Assembly (NCBI GenBank): GCA_958295775.1
Contig: CATQHC010000002.1
Location: 448,915-512,914, forward strand
Reading direction: 5' to 3'
DNA length: 64,000 nt
Origin: Chloroflexota bacterium
GTDB taxonomy: Bacteria > Chloroflexota > UBA11872 > VXOZ01
A program made the position numbers and the translations under genes. Below, piece after piece: positions 9,006 through 16,948 of this stretch. The stretch's first letter is position 1. Each line of letters opens with the position of its first letter. The notes beneath the pieces are model-generated. The model did no database searches and was not told the DNA's origin. It was given only the letters and a program-made list of their open reading frames with translations.

Positions 9006-9371
9006 GTGCGCCCCGGCGGTGTGTCCGCGTCTTATTCGGAGCCAATTGAGAAGGAATGCTCGTTGCAGTCATTTCCACGGCGGACTACCCAGCGCCTGAT
9101 CAACGATCCTTCTCTTGCTTACGGACACATTTACGAACCCTTTGACGTTGTTGAGTCTAATATCGTGCTGCTGCAAGCAAGGTTGGCAACGTTCCCAAGG
9201 GCGCAACTCTCAATTTCGTTTCTTGAGCTGGAGTATACGAGCCTGCTCGACCGCTTGGAGGCTGCGGGAGAGACTGTAATTACGGCGTTCGCGCACCCCA
9301 TTATGCCCAAGGACATGTGGTTGACGTGCCAGTTGTCCCGCATCGAGAAGTTTCGTGAGGATGTGCGCTGA
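9006..9371 (+). CDS. Hypothetical protein
   Basis: I do not recognise this 121-residue product. It has no signal peptide or membrane segment. The sequence is of normal soluble composition with a helical-looking middle (NIVLLQARLATFP) and C-terminus. It is transcribed divergently from dnaN and its end overlaps the start of another small frame. The start is uncertain; ATG at 9006 has no clear Shine-Dalgarno and later GTG starts exist. It may not be a real gene. Confidence 0.4.
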   Translation: MRPGGVSASYSEPIEKECSLQSFPRRTTQRLINDPSLAYGHIYEPFDVVESNIVLLQARLATFPRAQLSISFLELEYTSLLDRLEAAGETVITAFAHPIMPKDMWLTCQLSRIEKFREDVR

Positions 9372-9552
9372 GCAGAATTCAGTGCACACACTGGGAGACT
9401 CAGAGTTATTTCCTGATAGCTGGAGACTTGAGGGGCTACCACCACTTTGTCCTGCCGATGTCGTTGGACTGCAAGCTCCAGAATTCTTGAATTACGCGGG
9501 CTTTCTAGAGGACCTTGGTGGCATTTGTGATCGACCGGCCAGTCTCTTTTGA
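9361..9552 (+). CDS. Small hypothetical protein
   Basis: A frame of about 63 residues (MCAEQNSVHTLGD...) starts inside the last codons of the preceding hypothetical gene, which would suggest translational coupling if both are real. The composition is acidic and leucine-rich with no recognised motif. Support is limited to position and plausible composition. Confidence 0.3.
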   Translation: MCAEQNSVHTLGDSELFPDSWRLEGLPPLCPADVVGLQAPEFLNYAGFLEDLGGICDRPASLF

Positions 9553-9615
9553 AGTTCGCTCCCCAGGACGGAAAAGGGGCTATGGCGTCCGGTCAACGCA
9601 GCGAGACACGGAGAC

Positions 9616-10029
9616 ATGTGCGTGCGAACTGCAGTGGACCATGAAGATCGCGTAGCGCAGCTAATTGCGTTGCGCTCGTGGGCAGTGGTAGGTGTCTCTC
9701 AGGACGCCCGGAAGTACGGTCACCGCGTCTTTCTTGCCCTGCATGGCTCGGGCTATCACGTGTGGGCGGTGAATCCGAAAGGAGGAGTTGTGGCGGGACA
9801 GAGGGTGTATCCCTCCCTGGCGGACTTGCCTGAAATTCCTCAAGTGGTTGCCACGGTGGTGCCGTCGCCGGTAACTGAGCAGATCGTCAGCGCGTGCATC
9901 GAGCTCGGCATTGAGCATATATGGATGCAGCCGGGCTCAGAGTCTGCCGCAGCTATCGCCACGGCCCAAGCGCATGGACTTACAGTGGTCGCCCAAGATT
10001 GCGCGATGGTGCGGAGAAAGCAATGGTGA
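9616..10029 (+). CDS. CoA-binding domain protein (YccU-like)
   Basis: The 137-residue product is a single Rossmann-like CoA-binding domain of the kind found alone in YccU-type proteins and fused in acyl-CoA synthetases. Visible motifs are SWAVVGVSQDARKYGHRVF (nucleotide loop), YHVWAVNPKGG, YPSLADLPEIP and the C-terminal GIEHIWMQPGSES with a conserved cysteine (QDCAMV). Its biochemical role is not established in the family. The stop overlaps the ATG of thiD by seven bases, so the two are probably one transcript, although no pathway link is known. Confidence 0.85.
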   Translation: MCVRTAVDHEDRVAQLIALRSWAVVGVSQDARKYGHRVFLALHGSGYHVWAVNPKGGVVAGQRVYPSLADLPEIPQVVATVVPSPVTEQIVSACIELGIEHIWMQPGSESAAAIATAQAHGLTVVAQDCAMVRRKQW

Positions 10030-10865
10030 AACGTGTCTTGACAATCGCGGGATCGGACTCCGGCGCCGGCGCCGGCTTGCAGGCAGACTTGAAGACGTTC
10101 TGTGTGCTTGGCGTGTACGGTAGTACGGTTGTCACAGCAGTCACCGCCCAGAACACCCGCGGCGTACAGGACTGGTTGGCGCTGCCTTCAGAACTGGTAG
10201 CAGCCCAAATCAAGTCTGTGCGTTCAGACATTGGCGCGGCTGCAATCAAAACCGGCATGTTGGCCAATGCTGAAATTATTGCCGTGGTCGCGGCATCAAT
10301 GAGATCAGATGTGCCGCGGGCGCTCGTCGTTGATCCGGTCATGTCCGCAAAAAGCGGCGATCCCCTTGTTGATGACTCCGCCGTGGCTGCATACCGGGAT
10401 GTACTGTTTCCCCTAGCAACCGTTGTGACGCCCAACCTTCCTGAAGTAGAGAGGCTCATCGGCAGAAGGGTGCGTGGAGACGCTGAAATGCGCCAGGCGG
10501 CTCAGGATATTGTTGGCTTGGGTTGCCAATCTGCGCTAATCAAGGGTGGGCACGCTGCCGGCTCCGCCCGCGATATCTTCTACGATGGTGAGGACTTCTA
10601 CGCATTTGAGGAAGAACGCGTAAATACGCAAAACGATCATGGCACAGGCTGCACGCTGGCTTCAGCCATCACAGCGTACCTCGCCCGCGGCTCTACCTTA
10701 CCCAACGCGGTTCGGGAAGCAAAAGAGTACCTTACCGGCGCTCTCCGGAACTCCTATGCGATTGGAGCCGGGCATAGTCCGGTCAACCACTTTTGGCGTG
10801 GGATTTCTCTGGAAACGGTCGAGACGAGCAACTCTGCTATCCAAGACCAGCCTGCCCAAGGCTAG
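10023..10865 (+). CDS. thiD: Hydroxymethylpyrimidine/phosphomethylpyrimidine kinase
   Basis: ThiD phosphorylates HMP and HMP-phosphate to HMP-diphosphate for thiamine synthesis. The 280-residue product has the ribokinase-fold signatures TIAGSDSGAGAGLQADLKT at the N-terminus, TAVTAQNTRGV, VVDPVMSAKSG and the C-terminal NDHGTGCTLASAIT holding the catalytic aspartate and anion hole. The ATG at 10023 overlaps the preceding stop. Translation could extend upstream in frame but without homology. The gene ends tail to tail with the M42 peptidase, overlapping it by four bases. Another thiamine gene, thiL, lies 1.6 kb away; no TPP riboswitch was seen. Confidence 0.94.
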   Translation: MVKRVLTIAGSDSGAGAGLQADLKTFCVLGVYGSTVVTAVTAQNTRGVQDWLALPSELVAAQIKSVRSDIGAAAIKTGMLANAEIIAVVAASMRSDVPRALVVDPVMSAKSGDPLVDDSAVAAYRDVLFPLATVVTPNLPEVERLIGRRVRGDAEMRQAAQDIVGLGCQSALIKGGHAAGSARDIFYDGEDFYAFEEERVNTQNDHGTGCTLASAITAYLARGSTLPNAVREAKEYLTGALRNSYAIGAGHSPVNHFWRGISLETVETSNSAIQDQPAQG

Positions 10866-11953
10866 CCGGCGAGGAATGCAAAGTCCTCACCAGGTGCCTG
10901 CTGCACCATTGCGACAACGAGCTGCAGTGTGGCGGTCACGTCCTCGAGATCAACGACCTCTATCGGAGAATGGGAATAGCGACGTGGGATGGTGACGGCA
11001 ATGGCCGGAATGCCGCTGCGCGAATAGTGGATCGCAGTTGCGTTGGTACTTCCGCCTTCCAAGATGGCCTCCTGGTAGGGAATGCCATGCTGCGAGGCCG
11101 TGCGCACAGCAAAGGCCAACACCGCCTTTGGTGTAATCATACCGCCATAGGAACTACTGCTTGCCGCCTGGAGTACCGGTCCCTTCCCCAGGGCAATGGG
11201 CAACTCGGTGTGAAACTTTACGTCAGGGGTGTCACCGCAGGGCACGGTGTCGATGGCAATAGCCAGGTGAGGCGCATAATTGTAGGCAGCGGGTCCGGCG
11301 CCGTGGAGCCCTGTCTCTTCCTGTACCGTAAATTGCGCTACCAGGCGCACCGGCAGAGGCTTGCTCACAAGCTGTCTTATTGCTTCGAGCAGAATTGCAC
11401 AGCCAGCCCGATCGTCGATAGCCTTGCCGCAAAGTCGATTCGAGTCTGCCATAGGCTCAACCTCGCTCACGTACGTAACCGGATCGCCGACGGCTACGCC
11501 CGCCGCTCTCACTTCAGCAGCCGAGGACAACCCAAGATCAACGTAGAGGTCCTTTACGGGCAACACTGTGCGTTGCTCTTCCGGCGACTGCAGGTGTCCG
11601 GCCTTTACCCCGATCACACCACGTAAACCGTTTACTGAGACTTTGCGCCCAACCAGCAAACTGTCGAGAATACCACCAACTTTGAAGATGCGTAGGAAGC
11701 CGTCGGGCTCGATGCTCCGCACCAAACAGCCGATTTCATCCGCATGAGCGTCCAATAGCACCATGGGCGCGTCCGCAGGGCCGCCGCAGTCAGCGAATAA
11801 ATTCCCCATGCGATCTATGCGAACCGACGAGGTTAGTGGACCTAAGCGCTCGGCCAAAGTGGCTATAACGGCTTGTTCCCGGCCTGAAGGTCCATGCTTT
11901 CCGGCAAGACAAGTGATCTCATCTCGAAGTCGGTCTTTCAATGTCTGTGACAT
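10862..11953 (-). CDS. M42 family metallopeptidase (glutamyl aminopeptidase type)
   Basis: This 363-residue enzyme belongs to the M42 tetrahedral aminopeptidases (FrvX/YsdC/PepA group), cytosolic dizinc peptidases that trim peptides released by proteolysis. Visible metal-site motifs are the HADEIG around residue 70, KAIDDRAGCAILLEA with the bridging Asp, QEETGLHGA with the catalytic Glu pair, AIDTVPCGD, and the C-terminal IPRRYSHSPIEVVDLED with the last histidine. The length is normal. It converges on thiD with a four-base overlap. No operon partner is visible. Confidence 0.9.
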   Translation of the reverse strand: MSQTLKDRLRDEITCLAGKHGPSGREQAVIATLAERLGPLTSSVRIDRMGNLFADCGGPADAPMVLLDAHADEIGCLVRSIEPDGFLRIFKVGGILDSLLVGRKVSVNGLRGVIGVKAGHLQSPEEQRTVLPVKDLYVDLGLSSAAEVRAAGVAVGDPVTYVSEVEPMADSNRLCGKAIDDRAGCAILLEAIRQLVSKPLPVRLVAQFTVQEETGLHGAGPAAYNYAPHLAIAIDTVPCGDTPDVKFHTELPIALGKGPVLQAASSSSYGGMITPKAVLAFAVRTASQHGIPYQEAILEGGSTNATAIHYSRSGIPAIAVTIPRRYSHSPIEVVDLEDVTATLQLVVAMVQQAPGEDFAFLAG

Positions 11954-12488
11954 GTGCGAGATTCTTCCTCTACATAAAATTCACATCAGCCCGAGAGGCT
12001 CTTTCGGCTTGAGCATGCCCACATGGGAATCGGGTATGCCCGGAATAACTGACTGCGGAACCCTTCGCCCGCTGTCAGTCCCAAACCCATGCAAGGCTGA
12101 CACTCTTGCGGTTGGCCCGGTTCTTGCGGGACGCAGTACGGTTCACGGCTGATCAATGGAAAACTCCAAAAGAACGAGACCCCCTAATTCATCGCGATCT
12201 CATGCTCCATTAGCCACCAATTTCATCAATTTCCAGCAGTAGTTCAAGATGGCGCATTCAGCGCCGCTAAAGCCAAACTGAGGGCATGGTAGCATAAGGT
12301 GACGGGCTGAGGCGCCGAGCGTTGACCCCGAGACTGAGTTGCCTTGACTGGCAAGGGGATGCGGTCTTTGGAACGGGAGCGTCGGTGGCATCAAATGTCT
12401 ACGGCAAGATGCTTGGCAGCGGCATGCAAGTTGCCCAGGCATGGCGCGCCTGCTATTCTGAACTCGGTTGTACGGGTAGTGAGGTACG
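11954..12488. other. Intergenic region between divergent M42 peptidase and thiL
   Basis: The 535 bases contain no supportable gene. An imperfect hairpin around 11990-12015 (AGCCCGA with TTCGGCT) and GAGG five bases before the thiL ATG are the only features I can point to. I looked for a thiamine-pyrophosphate riboswitch core and did not find one. Promoters for both flanking genes must lie here. Confidence 0.4.
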
Positions 12489-13514
12489 ATGGCCGAAACG
12501 CTTGAGGATATTGGCGAGTTTGGACTAATTAGCCGGATCGCGAAGACAGTCTACACGTCGTCAAACTTGGCGCTGGACTTTAGAGATGATGCGGCGCTGT
12601 GGCAGCAAGGGAGTGGCTGGCTGATTGCCACGACAGATGCGGTTGTCGAAGACGTTGACTTTCGGCTGAATACATTCAGTTGGGAGGATATCGGTTGGAA
12701 GGCACTCGCAGTAAACCTCAGCGACATTGCTGCAATGGGCGGTACGCCCCGCGGGGCGTTTGTCACGTTGTGCCTGCCTGCCACGTGTGAGACAGCCGCT
12801 GTCTCGGCGTTTTATAGGGGCATGTCCCTCTTGGCTGAAGAAACAGATACTCCAATATTAGGCGGCGACCTCTCTGCGAGCGCGCAATTGGTGGCCAACG
12901 TGGCAGTGATTGGTGAGGTGGAGAGCTCAGAACGAGTTCTGAAGCGTAAAGCGGCCCAAGTTGGCGATCAAATCGCGGTCACAGGAGTCTTGGGAAGCGC
13001 GGCGGCAGGACTTGCGCTCCTGGAGCGAGGCGACAGCGGAGACACGCCGCATGGGGCGCGGTTCATGGCCGCGCAACGGCGGCCCGCGCCCCGCCTGCGC
13101 GAAGGGCGGGCACTGGTTGACATGGGAGTTCGATGCGGCATGGACGTTAGCGACGGCCTGTCCGCAGACTTGAAGAAACTCTGCCTCGCGAGCGATGTGG
13201 CGGCGGAACTCAAGCTTGGCAGCATCCCTACCGATGCAAGTCTCGGAACAGTGTTTGGTGATTCATTCCGCGAGCGTGCCATCGGTGGTGGAGAAGACTT
13301 TGAACTGCTCTTCACCGCACCGCCAGCAGTGATGAACACGGTGGAAGCTTGGCTTTCATCCAATTCGCTGGCGCCTTGCACCGTAATCGGTGCAATTGTT
13401 CCCGGCCCCCATGGAGCCGTGGTTGTGCGCGATGTGCATGGAAGAGTGGTGCCCGTTTCCAACGAGGGCTTTGACCACTTTGGCACTGCTGCGGCCCCTT
13501 TGTCGGGCAATTGA
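12489..13514 (+). CDS. thiL: Thiamine-monophosphate kinase
   Basis: ThiL uses ATP to convert thiamine phosphate to the active diphosphate cofactor. The 341-residue product has the PurM/SelD-type fold with GEFGLISRI at the N-terminus, DDAALW, TTDAVVEDVDFRL (metal-binding aspartates), LAVNLSDIAAMGG, the GGDLSAS loop, and MDVSDGLSADL plus IGGGEDFELLFT near the end. Length is normal for the family. The start at 12489 is supported by GAGG. It is followed 12 bases later by tsaE, so the two are probably co-transcribed. Confidence 0.95.
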   Translation: MAETLEDIGEFGLISRIAKTVYTSSNLALDFRDDAALWQQGSGWLIATTDAVVEDVDFRLNTFSWEDIGWKALAVNLSDIAAMGGTPRGAFVTLCLPATCETAAVSAFYRGMSLLAEETDTPILGGDLSASAQLVANVAVIGEVESSERVLKRKAAQVGDQIAVTGVLGSAAAGLALLERGDSGDTPHGARFMAAQRRPAPRLREGRALVDMGVRCGMDVSDGLSADLKKLCLASDVAAELKLGSIPTDASLGTVFGDSFRERAIGGGEDFELLFTAPPAVMNTVEAWLSSNSLAPCTVIGAIVPGPHGAVVVRDVHGRVVPVSNEGFDHFGTAAAPLSGN

Positions 13515-13526
13515 GAGGATTCATTT

Positions 13527-14027
13527 GTGTCGACAAGCAAGAGTGTGGAACAGAAGCTCGATTGCATTAGTCACAGCGAGGCCCAAACACAGCGTCTCGG
13601 GTTGCGGCTAGGCACTTTGGTTTCTCCAGGGAGCGTTATCTTACTTGAAGGCACGATGGGATCGGGAAAGACCGTGTTCGCGCAGGGTGTTGCCCTTGGC
13701 TTGGAGGTGCGAGAGCAGGTCACTAGTCCATCGTATACGCTCATCAAGGAGTATCAGTCAGGCCGAATTCCTCTTTACCACATAGATCTCTACCGCGTCG
13801 GCTCAAACGAATCCCTTTGGGGTCTCGGCCTGGAAGAGTATCTCGAAGGCGGCGGAGTCTGCGTCATCGAATGGGCCCGCAAAGTGCGTGACTTCTTGCC
13901 GGAATCATGGCTCATGGTAAATATAGAAATCATGACGGATACAAAGCGTACCCTACACTTCGAGTCAGAGGGCGAGAGGTTTCTCAAGATTCTACATGAA
14001 TATCGCAGGCTGGCGTTTGGTTTCTGA
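13527..14027 (+). CDS. tsaE: tRNA t6A biosynthesis ATPase TsaE
   Basis: TsaE is the ATPase that drives the TsaB-TsaD complex making N6-threonylcarbamoyladenosine on ANN-decoding tRNAs. The 166-residue product has Walker A GTMGSGKT at about residues 42-49, TSPSYTLIKEY, the IDLYR motif, and GVCVIEWARKVRDFLP. GTG at 13527 is the start, with GAGAGG eight bases upstream. It sits between thiL and tsaB, and tsaD is close by, so the essential t6A set is clustered. Confidence 0.93.
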   Translation: MSTSKSVEQKLDCISHSEAQTQRLGLRLGTLVSPGSVILLEGTMGSGKTVFAQGVALGLEVREQVTSPSYTLIKEYQSGRIPLYHIDLYRVGSNESLWGLGLEEYLEGGGVCVIEWARKVRDFLPESWLMVNIEIMTDTKRTLHFESEGERFLKILHEYRRLAFGF

Positions 14028-14050
14028 TTTGCGAGATCTGAGCACTCAAT

Positions 14051-14851
14051 ATGCTTTTGGCGATTGACACGTCTACTCGTCAACTGGGAGTTGCGTTCTA
14101 TGCAAACGAACGCCTCTTAGGAGAGGTTAATTGGGTTGCGGGGTACCATGCTACCGAGCAGCTCATGGAGAGCATCCACCAACTGTGGACCAAGGTTGCC
14201 GAGAGCGGTCAGGCCCCAACAACTCCGGTGTCCAGTCCGCATGGGTCTTCAGCCGCGCCGCGGCAGGACTTTCCTACGGTTGCCCCGAGCAAGATCCCCA
14301 TCAGCGCGGTGGCTGTTGTTTCGGGTCCCGGATCGTTTTCCGGCCTGCGCGTCGGCATGGCAACGGCAAAGGGGTTCTGTCTCACGCTGGGTGTGCCGCT
14401 GATAGCGGTACCCACGTTGGACGCCATTGCTTATCCGCACTTGCTTTCGTCAAATAGGCACGTGTGCGCTCTGCTGGAAGCCGGACGTGGTGAGTATTAC
14501 GTAGGCTGGTATCGTTCCGTTGCCAAGAATTGGCGTCGTTTGGAAGACTACGCCATCATGAATATCTCCGATGTCAGCAAGAGAATCGTAAAACGAACCA
14601 TCATTTGCGGAGACATATCTGCAGAACACAAAGAACTGCTCCAAGAATCTGTTGATAAGAAACTATTAGCCTTTCCATCCGGCTTCTTTAGTAGCAGGCG
14701 GGCGGGATCAGTAGCCGTTCTTGGCGCCGATCACCTAGCTAAGGGCTATACAGTTGATCCGCTGACAGCGGAACCGGACTACTTGCGGAGACCGGCAGCC
14801 AAAGTCCCGCTCCATCGGGTGAACCCGATGATCGGTGAGCCCACGCCGTAG
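14051..14851 (+). CDS. tsaB: tRNA t6A biosynthesis protein TsaB
   Basis: TsaB is the inactive ASKHA-fold paralogue that pairs with TsaD. The 266-residue product begins with LAIDTSTRQLGVAFY and carries the conserved VSGPGSFSGLRVGMATAKG and GVPLIAVPTLDAIA segments. A stretch near residues 55-80 rich in Pro, Ser and Ala interrupts the usual spacing before the SGPGSF motif and looks like a flexible insertion. The C-terminal third is less conserved, ending with the usual AEPDYLR. It starts 23 bases after tsaE. Confidence 0.92.
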   Translation: MLLAIDTSTRQLGVAFYANERLLGEVNWVAGYHATEQLMESIHQLWTKVAESGQAPTTPVSSPHGSSAAPRQDFPTVAPSKIPISAVAVVSGPGSFSGLRVGMATAKGFCLTLGVPLIAVPTLDAIAYPHLLSSNRHVCALLEAGRGEYYVGWYRSVAKNWRRLEDYAIMNISDVSKRIVKRTIICGDISAEHKELLQESVDKKLLAFPSGFFSSRRAGSVAVLGADHLAKGYTVDPLTAEPDYLRRPAAKVPLHRVNPMIGEPTP

Positions 14852-15074
14852 CCGGTGAATTGGAAAACATCGCAGGCATGGCGAATGGGCCAAGGCACTT
14901 GATTCGTGACTAAGGTGGAAGCAATGGCATCCCATAGCTTTCACCTAAATTGTTACTCGATATAAGGCTGAAAGAGACGGGATTGGACCGTTGCGGCGAA
15001 TTGTGCAAAACAGTCTGCAGCGGATTAAATTGCAGGTTGCATCGCATGCTTGAAATAGATTGTAGGGCGGCGTG

Positions 15075-15809
15075 ATGGAACAACCAAAAGCCATCTCCGA
15101 TGGGCGTCCAGAGCCCCAACCCATGAATTTGCGAATTGAGCCAATGCAATTGGAGGATGTTGCAGAGGTGCGCAGTATCGAAGAAGCATCATTCAGCTTG
15201 CCATGGCCGCGCAACGCGTATCGTCGCGAGATAGTTGAGAACAGATTAGCGCGCTACTTTGTCATTCGTGACTTGGATGCGACTACGGATTCTGAGGAAA
15301 GCACCCACGGGCCGCTGTCCGAGAGAATGCGCACGAGAAGATTTCCTTTTTCTCTGCTGCCTTCAGTGGATATCGAACCGGACTGGCGGTATGGCAGACC
15401 GACTCTAGTCGCATACGGTGGCCTCTGGCTCATGGTGGATGAGGCGCACATCACGACAATTGCGTCACGACCGGACGTACGCGGCCAAAACATCGGCGAA
15501 TTGATGCTTACCGCGCTCATCGACGTCGCTATCGGCCTGGCGGCCCGCTGGGTGACGCTTGAAGTTCGCGTTTCAAACTCGCTCGCGCGCACACTGTACA
15601 AGAAATATTCGTTCCGCTCCACAGGCATTCGGCCGCGGTACTACAGCGATAATCAAGAGGATGCATTGGTGATGTGGAGTGAGGACGTCAATCTCGAGTC
15701 ATTCCAATGCTTGTTTCAGGAGCGCATAGCAGCACTTCGTCAGAAGCACACCTGGACAACCACGTACCCTGAAACTGGAGGATTCCTTGGCGATTCTGCT
15801 CGCGATTGA
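15075..15809 (+). CDS. rimI: GNAT N-acetyltransferase, RimI-like
   Basis: RimI acetylates the N-terminus of ribosomal protein S18 and perhaps others. The product is about 244 residues, longer than the usual 150. It has the GNAT start (LEDVAEVRSIEEASFSLPWP), the acetyl-CoA loop IASRPDVRGQNIGELML, and the RimI-type NSLARTLYKKYSFRSTGIRPRYYSDNQEDALVM. An insertion of about 45 residues separates the first strands (residues near 65-110), and a C-terminal tail of about 40 residues overlaps tsaD by 23 bases. GTG at 15072 directly precedes the ATG. The location between tsaB and tsaD is the common arrangement for rimI. Confidence 0.85.
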   Translation: MEQPKAISDGRPEPQPMNLRIEPMQLEDVAEVRSIEEASFSLPWPRNAYRREIVENRLARYFVIRDLDATTDSEESTHGPLSERMRTRRFPFSLLPSVDIEPDWRYGRPTLVAYGGLWLMVDEAHITTIASRPDVRGQNIGELMLTALIDVAIGLAARWVTLEVRVSNSLARTLYKKYSFRSTGIRPRYYSDNQEDALVMWSEDVNLESFQCLFQERIAALRQKHTWTTTYPETGGFLGDSARD

Positions 15810-16938
15810 GACATCGTGTGATGAGACTGCCGCAGCGGTCGTGGAAGACGGCCGTTACGTCCATTCCAACATCGTCGCCTCGCAAGTCGAAATTCACCAG
15901 AAGTATGGGGGAGTGGTGCCGGAACTCGCCTCGCGGCAGCACCTCAAGGCCATCATGCCGGTCGTTACGGAGGCTTTGGTTACGGCAGACGTGGGGTGGG
16001 AGGAACTTGACGGGATAGCGGTTACCCACGGCCCCGGGCTCACCGGCGCACTCTTAGTCGGTGTGAATTTTGCCAAGTCTCTTGCCTTTTCTCTTGACAT
16101 CCCATTGATTGGTGTGAACCATCTTGAGGGCCATGTGTACGCCGCCTGGCTATCTCGCTCGCGGCGGGTGCGCCAGGAGCGGGCGGACGATGAGATGCGT
16201 TTTCCCCTGCTTGCCTTGGTGGTTTCCGGCGGACACACCGAACTCGTGCTCATGCGCGGCCACGGGGACTATGGTCTCCTTGGCGCTACGCGCGATGACG
16301 CTGCCGGGGAGGCATTCGATAAGGTGGGACGAATTCTGGGCTTGCCCTACCCGGGAGGCCCGTCGGTGCAATTGGCCGCCGAACAGTTGTCGCGCTACGG
16401 CTTGCGGGGCAGGCGCAATATGGTCGATCTGCCGCGCGCCTGGATGCAAGGCACCTATGAGTTTAGCTTCAGTGGATTGAAGACCGCCGTACTGCGCTAC
16501 ATGCAGAGTCGCATGCGGGACCAAGACCTCTCAGAACCCTTGGTTACAACTCCTGGGGGAATGGTAAACATGGACGTGCCGCTCTATGTTGCGCAGGTTG
16601 CCGCGAGTTTCCAGCAGTCTGTGGCAGATGTCTTGGTGGCAAAGACTGTGGAGGCGGCAAGAGAATTCAAGGTCCAGATGATTCTTGTTGTCGGCGGCGT
16701 GGCAGCCAATAGCTTGCTGCGAGAGGAAATTCTTGCCCATGCCCCCGTGCCGGTACGTATTCCTGACCTTGCCTTCTGCACCGATAACGCCGCGATGATT
16801 GGCGCCTGCGGTTACTATCGCTTCCAGCAAGGGCTGGTGTCCGATATGACACTTGACGTGGACCCTGGCGCCCGCCTTGCGCCACCCTCAACGACCATCG
16901 AATCGGAAGGATATAGCGGCGCCGGTCGCAGGTCCTAA
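15787..16938 (+). CDS. tsaD: tRNA N6-adenosine threonylcarbamoyltransferase TsaD
   Basis: TsaD transfers threonylcarbamoyl to A37 of tRNA. The 383-residue product has AIETSCDETAAAVVEDG at the N-terminus, the iron-binding NHLEGHVYA with His112 and His116, LVVSGGHTELVLM, DAAGEAFDKVGRILGLPYPGGP, and LVVGGVAANSLLRE. The start is TTG at 15787 with GGAGG five bases upstream. The reading frame begins inside the end of rimI. The C-terminal 20 residues extend beyond the usual family end. This completes a tsaE-tsaB-rimI-tsaD cluster. Confidence 0.95.
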   Translation: MAILLAIETSCDETAAAVVEDGRYVHSNIVASQVEIHQKYGGVVPELASRQHLKAIMPVVTEALVTADVGWEELDGIAVTHGPGLTGALLVGVNFAKSLAFSLDIPLIGVNHLEGHVYAAWLSRSRRVRQERADDEMRFPLLALVVSGGHTELVLMRGHGDYGLLGATRDDAAGEAFDKVGRILGLPYPGGPSVQLAAEQLSRYGLRGRRNMVDLPRAWMQGTYEFSFSGLKTAVLRYMQSRMRDQDLSEPLVTTPGGMVNMDVPLYVAQVAASFQQSVADVLVAKTVEAAREFKVQMILVVGGVAANSLLREEILAHAPVPVRIPDLAFCTDNAAMIGACGYYRFQQGLVSDMTLDVDPGARLAPPSTTIESEGYSGAGRRS

Positions 16939-16948
16939 CCCTCACACT

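Noticed and set aside
11954-12488. Thiamine riboswitch upstream of thiL or thiD
   Set aside because: No TPP riboswitch core (CUGAGA with ACCUGAUCUGG and similar) was seen in this spacer or upstream of the CoA-binding gene/thiD.
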